Source of the DNA: Calliopsis andreniformis | Lineage: Eukaryota > Arthropoda > Insecta > Hymenoptera > Andrenidae | Direction of reading: 5' to 3' | DNA length: 64,000 bases | Assembly: GCF_051401765.1 (NCBI RefSeq) | Contig: NC_135073.1 | Coordinates: forward strand, 9,734,001-9,798,000 | Part shown: positions 39,090 through 46,674 of the stretch, in pieces | Layout: each line of letters starts with the position of its first letter | How positions within the stretch are numbered: the first letter of the stretch is position 1 | Notes under the pieces: model-generated | What the model saw: only the letters and a program-made list of their open reading frames with translations | The model's database searches: none | Told to the model about the DNA's origin: nothing | Program-made: the position numbers and the translations under genes

Positions 39090-39290
39090 TGAACGACGTT
39101 GACATTGATGGAATTCTTCTTTTCATACTTTAATTCCATGTTCACCTAAACCCTGAAATGCTACAAATTAGAAATGCAAATAAAATCCCTCGGGGGATAC
39201 AGTGTCTTCGTTCGACGAATGATCTTCAAGTGATGATGAGTGTTATTAGTGATGAAATCAACAGGAGGGAAATTATTGCAGCAGGCTTTC
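39090..39290 (-). repeat. Module D1
   Basis: Contains TTCACCTAAACCCTGAAATG and ATCCC-TCGG-GGGAT, a perfect 5-bp stem tetraloop, followed by GTGTCTTCG. Related copies are at 41040-41225, 42765-42905 and 43150-43330. Confidence 0.65.
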
Positions 39291-39471
39291 CAAAATGAAG
39301 AGCAGAATCAGAGGTCAAAAGAAATACATAAATCATTAAGGGAGTCTTCCCAAGAATAATAAGGGAACCATTGACGTTCAAGAGAACGAAAAAATTGATA
39401 TAGACCCCTACCTAACGACCCTTACATCTAATACAAGATGCACAGCCATTAGCACGGACAGAGCCGCCCCA

Positions 39472-39507
39472 GGTCTCACCACGAGGAGGTTGCTGTGCTG
39501 GAGACCC
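39472..39507 (-). repeat. Module C3
   Basis: Core identical to C1, and again followed by ACAGGGAGATAGA and the hexaloop hairpin at 39510-39547. Confidence 0.75.
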
Positions 39508-39569
39508 ACAGGGAGATAGACGGAAACAAAGTTCCATCGATCTCCCTTTACAAAAATCTTAAACTAACA

Positions 39570-40262
39570 AGCCAAAGGCATAAATGGAAGTGAAGTTCCA
39601 TCCACACCTTTAGCTTGGTTCTTATAGTAGAGATGTGCCAAGTAATAATTGAGTAGAGATTGTGAATATTTAGAATCTACCGCGCAAGGCAACCATGAAA
39701 TAGACAATCGGTGGTGCGAGTACTTCCACCTTGAGGACGGGTACTAAGAGAAGGCGACTGGCACCTCACAGCCCAATCAGTTGCCTGATTGAACTGTGGG
39801 GTTTCCACCTGCAAGTGTGTCTTACCACACACCATTCGGTGTCCACATCGTCTCTCGCTAGTACAAACCCCCAAGGGAAGAAGAACAAGCTCCATCGACC
39901 GCCGATTCCACAGTTGGACATTTGCTTCTACTAAGAGAAGCAGATGACCTCCTCACAGAAGGTGAGGAGGTAGTGACCGAGCAAGGAAAGCTAAGAAGTG
40001 ACAACTTGGCAGTGTTACAATACTTTACAATGAAAACTTAGAAATAGGGCCTTAAAAATATTCTAAGATACTGTGACTTATATACTAGAAGCGGTGAATC
40101 CCTCGGCGGATGCGACGTCTTCATTCACACGAACAATAAAGAGTAAAGACAGAGCTTTACGAACCATAAGTGATGAATCCCTCGGCGGATGAGATGTCTT
40201 CCGTAGGCTTAACGATACGATCTTAAGTTAAAATCTTAAAGTCTATAGTTTGAACTAGTAAA
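39570..40262 (-). repeat. Module A3
   Basis: Hexaloop hairpin 39571-39614 (the one with most A.C pairs), CCTCCTCAC hairpin 39948-39970, CCCTCGGCGG motifs near 40096 and 40174. From 39933 it is identical to A1/A2 at an offset of 1976 bp. Confidence 0.8.
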
Positions 40263-40840
40263 CCAAAGATATGGATGAAAATCAAGTTCCATCCATATCT
40301 TTAGCTTAGACCTTAAAGTAGAGAAGTGCCAAGTAATCATTGAGAAAAGATTGAGAATATTTAAAGTCTACCGCGTAAGGCAACCATGAAATAGACAATC
40401 GGTGGTGCGAGTCCTTCCACCTTGAAGACGGGTACTAGGAGAAGGCGACTGGCACCTCACAGCCCAATCAGTTGCCTGATTGAACTGTGGGGTTTCCACC
40501 TTCAAGTGTGTCATACCACACACCATCGAGTGTCCACATCGTCTCTCGCTAGTACAAACCCCCAAGGGAAGAAGAACAAGCTCCATCGACCGCCGATTCC
40601 ACAGTTGGACATTTGCTTCTACTAAGGGAAGCAGATGACCTCCTCACAGAAGGTGAGGAGGAAGTAACCGAGCAAAGATAACTGAGAAATGACAACTTGG
40701 CTGTGTTACAATGAGTTTACAATGGAGACTTACAAATAGGGTCTTAAGAATAGTCTAAGTGATTGCGACTTATATACTAGGTGCGGTGAATCCCTCGGCG
40801 GATGCGACGTCTTCGTTCTTCGATCTTCAAGTTAATATGA
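40263..40840 (-). repeat. Module A4
   Basis: Hexaloop hairpin 40263-40304 identical to A2; CCTCCTCAC hairpin 40639-40661; CCCTCGGCGG motif near 40791. Confidence 0.8.
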
Positions 40841-40910
40841 ATGACTGGGGGAGCCTCCCCAAAAATACCCCAACGATGGCACAGCCATTGGCCCGGACAG
40901 AACCGGCCCG

Positions 40911-40946
40911 GGTCTCACCACGAGGAGGTTGCTGTGCGGGAGACCC
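40911..40946 (-). repeat. Module C4
   Basis: C2-like copy with a TGCTGG to TGCGGG change just before GAGACCC-type end; stem GGTCTC/GAGACC intact. Confidence 0.75.
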
Positions 40947-41039
40947 ATATGGAGATCACAGAAATGAGAAAGGATTGACAGAACAATTCGTACTCAGAAT
41001 TAAGACAGAACATACTTAAACAGAAAACAGAATGGAACG

Positions 41040-41225
41040 ACGTTGGCTTTTGATTGAATACTTCTTCTATGTTCATTTAAACCCTGAAATGTGAAAAATT
41101 AGAAATACAAATGTAGTCTCTCGGGGGTACGATGTTTTCGTTCGATGAGTGATCTTGGTGTAATTGAAATGGGAATGATAATTATAACCAGTGATAAAAT
41201 TTACAAGAGAATAGAGAGACATGCA
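41040..41225 (-). repeat. Module D2
   Basis: TTCATTTAAACCCTGAAATG and a decayed CTCTCGGGGGTACGATG motif. Confidence 0.6.
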
Positions 41226-41354
41226 GCAAAGAGAGAAGGGACGAATAATAGAAGCATATCAATGAACGTACAAAATGAAAGAAACCAGCCCTACCTAGCT
41301 ACCCTTATATCTAATACAAGATGCACAGCCATTAGCACGGACAGAGCCGCCCCA

Positions 41355-41390
41355 GGTCTCACCACGAGGAGGTTGCTGTGCTGGAGACCC
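41355..41390 (-). repeat. Module C5
   Basis: Core identical to C1/C3, followed by the hairpin at 41393-41430. Confidence 0.75.
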
Positions 41391-41449
41391 ACAGAAAGAT
41401 AGATGGAATCCAAGTTCCATCGACCTTCCTTTACAAAAATCTTAAACTA

Positions 41450-41965
41450 ACAAGTCAAAGACATGAATGGAAGCCAAGTTCCATGCATGCCTTTAGCTTC
41501 GACCTTAGAGTATGAAATTGTCGAGTTATCATAAGGAAGGGTGTGGTTAAGTTAGACTCTACCGCTAATGCAACCGTGAAATAGACGAGCGATGGTGTGA
41601 GCTCTACCACCTTGAAGGCCGGTAGGTCGGAGAGGCGCACGGCACTACATGATTCAGTCAATTGTCCATTGCTCCCTGCTGCCACATAGGAGCTACCGAA
41701 GTAGACCTAATTCCGACAGGCTGGTAAAGAGAATGTGCAAAAGGCGGAAACGTGTAGTTTCCACAGTCGAGTGTGTCTTTCCACACACCCTACTGTGTCC
41801 GTCGCGTCACTCCTAGTACAGACCCCCAAGAGGAGAACACACTCCACCGACCGACGATTCCACGGTTGGTCACATGCTTCTACCAAGAGAAGCAGCGGTG
41901 ACTTCCTCACCAAAGATGAGGAACACATTTCAAGAAAAGAAGTTAAGAAATGACAACTCGACAAT
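41450..41965 (-). repeat. Module B2
   Basis: Close copy of B1: hexaloop hairpin 41454-41497, TTCCTCAC-CAAAG-ATGAGGAA at 41903-41922. Differences from B1 are scattered single bases. Confidence 0.75.
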
Positions 41966-41984
41966 TGCACAGTGATTTTACGCT

Positions 41985-42560
41985 AGAGAGGCAAAGACAT
42001 GGATGGAAGACAAGTTCCATCCACGCCTTTGCCTTGGATCTTAAAGTAGAGAAGTGCCAAGTAATCATCGAGTGGAGATTGGGAATGTTTAGAGTCTACC
42101 GCGTAAGGCAACCATGAAATAGACGATCGGTGGTGCGAGTCCTTCCACCTTGAAGGCGGGTACTAGGAGAAGGCGACTGGCACCTCACAGCACAATCAGT
42201 TGCCTGATTGAACTGTGGGGTTTCCACCTTCAAGTGTGTCATACCACACACCATTCGGTGTCCACATCGTCTCTGGCTAGTACAAACCCCCAAGGGAAGA
42301 AGAACAAGCTCCATCGACCGCCGATTCCACAGTTGCGAGTTGCTTCTACTAAGAGAAGCAGAGATCACCTCCTCACAGAAGGTGAGGAGCAAATGATCGA
42401 GCAAAGATGACTAAGATGTGACTACTCGGCAGTGTTACAAAGATTTTACAATAGAATCTTAAAAGTAGGGTCTTAAAAATATTTTCAGCGATTCAGACTT
42501 ATATACTAAAAGTGGTGAATCCCTCGGCGGTTGCGACGTCTTCGTTCTTCAGTCTTCAAG
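41985..42560 (-). repeat. Module A5
   Basis: Hexaloop hairpin 41990-42033 with the longest stem (GGCAAAG...CTTTGCC), CTCCTCAC/GTGAGGAG at 42368-42390 and a decayed CCCTCGGCGG motif near 42521. Confidence 0.75.
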
Positions 42561-42764
42561 CAAAAAGTAAGAAGTGAGATGTATAAAAGACTCGGGCAGC
42601 CGCCCCAGCAACAGGAGCAAAACGAGAGATAGGGAAAAATATATGAATAAATGGAGAAGCCTCCTCAATAGCAAGAGGAAAACCATAGACGTTCGAGAGA
42701 ATGAAGTTCAAGATAAATATTAGAAAATGTTATAATTAAACAAAGGAGGAAACTGAGCGAGATT

Positions 42765-42905
42765 GACATATGATTGAATTCTTCTTTAAATACTTTCATT
42801 CGATGGTTACCTAAACCCTTAAAGCGTAAAAATAAAAAATGTTAATAACATCCCTCGAGAGATTGACGTCTTCATTAAATGAGTGATCTTCGTACAAAGA
42901 GTAAA
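42765..42905 (-). repeat. Module D3 (shortened)
   Basis: TTACCTAAACCCTTAAAG and ATCCCTCGAGAGAT; the most diverged D copy. Confidence 0.5.
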
Positions 42906-43017
42906 GAGAAAACCAGCGAAGGAAGAATATGAAGAGAATTATTTCAATAATTGGGGGAGCCTCCCCAAGAATACCCCAACGTTGGCACAGCCATTGGCAC
43001 CGGACAGAATCGGCCCG

Positions 43018-43053
43018 GGTCTCACCACGAGGAGGTTGCTGTGCAGGAGACCC
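43018..43053 (-). repeat. Module C6
   Basis: C2-like copy nearest the promoter; differs at TGTGCAGG, GGGTCTC/GAGACCC stem intact. Confidence 0.75.
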
Positions 43054-43149
43054 ATGTAGAAATCACAAAAATGAGAAAGGATTGGGAGAACAATCCGTAC
43101 TCTGAATCAAGACAGAACACATTTAGACAGGAAACAAAATGGAACAACG

Positions 43150-43330
43150 TTGATTGAATTCTTCTTCGATGTTCACCTAAACCCTGAAATGTTAAAAATT
43201 AGAAATGGTACTGAAATCCCTCGGGGGATACGATGTCTTCATTCGGTGAATGTTCTTCATGTGAATGAAATAGGAATGATAATTATAACCACTGATGAAA
43301 TCAGGAAGAGAATAAAGAGTCATGCAGCAG
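43150..43330 (-). repeat. Module D4, nearest the promoter
   Basis: TTCACCTAAACCCTGAAATG and ATCCC-TCGG-GGGAT identical to D1. Confidence 0.65.
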
Positions 43331-43521
43331 GGAAGAAAGGGAGGAATAACAAAAGTATATCAATGATTGCAAAAGCAAGAGATGAACCAGAGATCACGAG
43401 AAATATATAAATGATTAAGGGAGCCTCCTCAAGAACAAGAAGGCGGGGTACTTAAAAAAAGAAGGAACCAGAAAAGAGAGACAACAGTAGAAATAAATTC
43501 AAAATTTGAGCAAAAACTTAC

Positions 43522-43680
43522 CGGTTGCCCAAGATGACCACTGGTCATCGGTCAGCTGACCACTGGTCAGGGGTGTCCACGAGTCCATGGTGGTCCAAGG
43601 TCCAGGCAGGTCCAAGACCCAGGAGTCCCTCCAGGATCCCCAGGGAGGTCCTCACCCACCGGAGGACCCGCGACGAGTGA
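43522..43680 (-). other. Putative first exon of a minus-strand transcript entering the array
   Basis: It lies directly downstream of a TATA box and ends with a textbook donor (ACCG|GTAAGT). It is GC-rich, with palindromes GATGACCACTGGTCATC (43533-43549) and GTCAGCTGAC (43551-43560). An ATG at 43588 has an optimal Kozak context (ACCACCATGG) and opens MDSWTPLTSGQLTDDQWSSW, then AT, to the donor in phase 1, so a short coding first exon is possible. No acceptor or next exon was identified. The start is placed about 25-30 bp after the TATA box by convention, not by data. Confidence 0.45.
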
Positions 43681-43702
43681 CACACTCGTGCTTCTGCGGG
43701 GG

Positions 43703-43737
43703 TATTTATACTGTCTCGCAGAAGATGAGAAACCAAT
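43703..43737 (-). promoter_or_regulatory. TATA plus inverted CCAAT promoter pointing into the array
   Basis: On the minus strand TATAAATA (43710-43703) lies 22 bp after an ATTGG (inverted CCAAT, 43737-43733). The sequence between and beyond is GC-richer than the neighbourhood. Spacing to the putative exon and its GTAAGT donor supports minus-strand initiation near 43680. Confidence 0.5.
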
Positions 43738-44030
43738 CAGAGAAGTTCTTCGGTTGATTAGAATTTCGAGAGCGATCTAACGAACAATATTTGGCGAGAA
43801 ATTGATATTTTTCATAAAATACTCACCCGAGCAACAATTTCTGGCACATATGTTGTTAATAACAATCACACACAGTGTGTATTTGTATGTTCTTAGTTAA
43901 CAAACGTGGAAATTATTAACTTTTCGTATATTATTTATCGTTCGATTAATCTCGCAACTCTTGAAAACTTCTTAATATTTCTTTTACTAACGACTATAAA
44001 TGTTAATAACTTGCATCAGTCACTGCTTGC

Positions 44031-44135
44031 GATTGTTATTAACCCTCGGACTACAAATTCTGGGTCAAAAGTGACCCTGAGACCGCTGGCTCTTATATGA
44101 ATGTAAAATAATCTACTGTCCGAGGGATAACAATC
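44031..44135. mobile_element. piggyBac-like MITE remnant, about 105 bp
   Basis: Ends are inverted: left GATTGTTATTAACCCTCGGAC, right as reverse complement GATTGTTATCCCTCGGAC. TTAA (44039-44042) flanks the left CCCTCGGAC; the right counterpart is ATAA, so one TTAA has decayed. The interior holds a GGGTCA-AAAG-TGACCC hairpin. TTAA targeting and a CCC-start are typical of piggyBac elements; family assignment is inference. Confidence 0.6.
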
Positions 44136-44235
44136 CTCTGGTCAGTCACTTCGGAGTTTCCAGCGGGTGTGAATCGTCCTGTCGATCCTCTGGACGAACT
44201 TCCTGGTTTATCATGGACTACCTTGGGTTACTCTC

Positions 44236-44287
44236 AACCACTCTGTCCACTAACAGCTTGACCATTGATCAGATGTCTTTGGCTTAC
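44236..44287. repeat. Right copy of the array-flanking repeat
   Basis: ACCACTCTGTCCACTAACAG, then CTTGACCATTGATCAGATGT and CTTTGGCTTAC, match 36400-36453. It sits just upstream of the minus-strand promoter, suggesting that the whole locus, promoter side included, was once duplicated. Confidence 0.7.
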
Positions 44288-45599
44288 CAGTTTAGATTTC
44301 AGACTTCAACATTTTTGCGAATAAAGATCGATGGGCCCTCAATTTCGTCTGTCTCCCCATGAGCCTCCGTGGTTCTTGTACTATCTACCTTTAAAGTTTT
44401 CAATCATTTTTCTGTACCACTTTTACTAAGCCATTCGTATTCTTTGCTGGAGTTTCATATTTCTTGGGTGTACCATGTAATCCGAAGCATATCTTGATGA
44501 ATATAACAGAGATACAACTATTTCGGAATAAGTGAATGCTTCTTAGTACTTTTACATAAAATTCCTTATTCCACTGAATTTAGCCATACAAAAATAAGTA
44601 TCTTATTTAGAATAAATATCATCACTCTGGTATATATTTTCTGCAACTACATATTTTTTGTAAATAGCATTTTCACTTATTGTTGAAATTATAGGGATAA
44701 ATAAGCAGCATAGTTTAATGGGACACCTTATATATTGGGTGGTATGGTAGGAATATTTTCTCGTTTGCCTGCACTATCAGCGTGAAACATCCCACATCCA
44801 TCGCTGAAAATCGCAGAGGACGCTCGAAAACCAGTGGTTTCTCGAGTCGTCGATATTTCAGAACGTGAGACACGGAGTCCAATGAATTTTTTAGTCTATC
44901 ATGTATCCTCGGCTGTGCTTATAGCGCTACACTGTTATTTCACCCACAGCTGCTAACGTTGAGCGTGACACAGAAATGATATTGGAGCTTTAGAGCTCCA
45001 AAAGCGCACGACAGAAAGAAGACTGTTTGTCCAGTCTATCTCGTATACTCGTTTGTGTCAAGAAGATTAATTCATACGTCTCGTCTGTAGTTACCTGTGA
45101 ATTTACCTTCACTGAATAATTATGAAAGTTCTAAAGAAATCTATCGATAATCGGTGAAGTAGGAAGCTGCCTGCAAGAGCCACTTTTTATACAGTATAAC
45201 AAAATTCAAATACGTAACAAGTCTTACTTTAAAAATGAAATTCTGTATTAATGTTTTCGTATATGTTAGAATAATCGACGCAGTCAATTTTGTGGTACAA
45301 ATTTACAAATTTAATTATGAAAACTATAAGCCTAGTGAAGTACTCTTTACGAATTAACACGATTACTATTATGTTTTTATTTCATTAGACAGTTTTCATG
45401 CAATTATAAAATGATAACACTATCAGTCATAATGGTTTTCTACGAAGATTCTAAAGTGACATATCGATATCTTCGTTTTACATTTCCATCGATTGAGATC
45501 AAACTTCATGTCATGAACACCATGCGGTTTTAAGAAATAGATAATTAGGGATATATACGAATTTGTAATGATGTAACAGGGAACGACAGAAATACCTAA
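44288..45599. other. Intergenic, nothing recognisable
   Basis: AT-rich sequence without a supported frame, repeat or RNA gene; it may hold an untranslated first exon and promoter of the adenylate kinase gene. Confidence 0.4.
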
Positions 45600-45674
45600 A
45601 TGTGTGTGTTGTTTCTAGCGATAAACGAAAAGAGGGGTTCTAAAACTGAAAGAGTACACGAACCTATCAGTCCG

Positions 45675-45807
45675 ATGGGCAATTGTATAAAGCCTGTCGA
45701 TCCCTTGATTGCTTCTCTTCCGAAAACCATTGGTGTCGACGCTTCGCCAATCGTGGAGTCCCAACTGCCGATTATCTTCATAATTGGAGGACCAGGCGCT
45801 GGGAAAA
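45675..45807 (+). CDS. Adenylate kinase coding exon 1
   Basis: 133 bp encoding MGNCIKPVDP through GGPGAGK. The donor is AAAA|GTTACT, a weak site (no purine-AGT match after GT), but the only GT that lets the P-loop continue into exon 2. The exon probably begins at 45619 after TTGTTTCTAG, with 56 bp of 5' UTR. Reading through the donor gives a stop after four codons. Confidence 0.82.
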
Positions 45808-46674
45808 GTTACTCAGTTTATTAACTCTTCGTTTCAATCGATGTTCAAAAAACCTTATAACCTCGTAACACTATTAGTTTCTAATTTTTATCCTCAAAAC
45901 GATGTAATCACAACTCCTTCAATTTCTCCTCCTTCTTTACATTACTATTAAATAATTTCTATAAAAAAGTTCTATTAAGAATAAAGCCTATCATTTACCA
46001 ACATAAAGAACGAAATCCTTATTTAATAATCAAGAAATTCTTTCTTCGTTTTGAATGCTACATCTGCCTCTTAATTTGTTTTTTCAGGAACATTATGCAA
46101 TATCGTGGCAGAAAAGTACGGTTTCCTCGGCATAATAAGCGCCGATATCATTCGACACGAGGTGTCGACACGCACAGACAGAGCCGTCGTGCTTGCGCGA
46201 CTGATGTCACAAGGGCGATTGGTACCATCAGATGTCCTGATCGAATTGATTACTGTGAAGATGCTCGACCATCTGAAGAACACAAAAGGATTCATCATCG
46301 CTGGATTCCCAAGGCACGTGGACCAATCCAAATTATTCGATGCCGAAATACGACCACCCGATCTAGTTTTATTTCTGAACGTTCGAAACTCTGTTTTGAG
46401 CGACCGTATAATGGCCAGAATGATCACGACCACTGAAAGAATGCCATATGATTTCGATAGCATTAAGAAACGCATCAAGATGTTTCGTAAAAAGAATGGA
46501 CCGATACTTAAATACTACAAAAAGAAATACTACGAGGACCAGATTTTAGTGGTCATCGATGGTGAGCCAGAACTGACAACCGTTTTTGATAGCGTGTGCA
46601 CAGCTATTGATAACATTTTACCGAAATTCCCATCCACGTCCGCGACATCTACGAACAACGATAAGCAACCTTAG
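45675..46674 (+). CDS. Adenylate kinase, short-LID (AK1/AK5-like), 239 aa, two exons
   Basis: Nucleoside monophosphate kinase (ATP + AMP = 2 ADP). Exons 45675-45807 and 46088-46674 join in phase 1. Residues 33-46 give the P-loop (IIFIIGGPGAGK, then RT), about 57-65 SADIIRHEV (AMP site Arg), 86-88 LVP, 109-117 GFIIAGFPR, then a short LID with the four catalytic arginines kept (SDR, MAR, TER, KKR), and IVRK-like C-terminus replaced by YYEDQILVV. Start chosen at MGNCIKP because an acceptor (TTGTTTCTAG, 45618) precedes it; an upstream in-frame ATG (45600) would cross that site. MGNC suggests N-myristoylation plus palmitoylation, so membrane association (inference). Oddities: the family's Asp in (D)GxPR is Ala, the LID RxDD acids are Pro-Tyr, and P-loop KGT is KRT. 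Activity may be altered. No paralogue nearby. Confidence 0.88.
46088..46674 (+). CDS. Adenylate kinase coding exon 2
   Basis: 587 bp after acceptor TTGTTTTTTCAG. It starts with the split Arg codon and TLCNIVAEKYGF and ends at TAG after a polar tail (SATSTNNDKQP). It contains the AMP-binding, LID and C-terminal core segments. The intron is 280 bp. Confidence 0.9.

Larger units (their letters stand above)
36900..43340 (-). ncRNA. Hairpin-rich modular tandem array, probable structured non-coding RNA locus
   Basis: About 6.4 kb built from four recurring module types in the plus-strand order C1 B1 A1 A2 C2 D1 C3 A3 A4 C4 D2 C5 B2 A5 D3 C6 D4. Modules contain many short inverted repeats: CAATCAG-TTGC-CTGATTG (37798-37815 and the same place in each A), CTCCTCAC-AGAAG-GTGAGGAG, TGCTTCT-6 nt-AGAAGCA, GGTCTC...GAGACC, and a 16-19 bp stem with hexaloop present ten times. 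Small open frames recur on both strands, but differences between copies change residues in every frame, whereas stems are kept and loops vary, so RNA structure rather than protein appears to be selected. Minus-strand transcription is inferred from the promoter at 43703-43737 and from A.C pairs that become G.U on that strand. No known RNA family recognised. Confidence 0.6.

Noticed and set aside
36998..42033. The hexaloop hairpins as ordinary miRNA precursors
   Set aside because: Stems of 16-19 bp are shorter than typical animal pre-miRNAs (about 22 bp or more plus a lower stem), and no known mature miRNA is recognised. Small-RNA data could still overturn this.
37701..42410. Recurring 67-72-codon frames on both strands of the A modules as a small protein family
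   Set aside because: Copies differ by residue-changing substitutions in both strands' frames, the frames start and stop with the repeat, B modules do not keep them, and the conserved features are inverted repeats.
45600..45674. Upstream in-frame ATG (45600) as the adenylate kinase start
   Set aside because: A good splice acceptor (TTGTTTCTAG) falls just after it, its context is weak (T at -3), and the later ATG gives a typical MGNC N-terminus.
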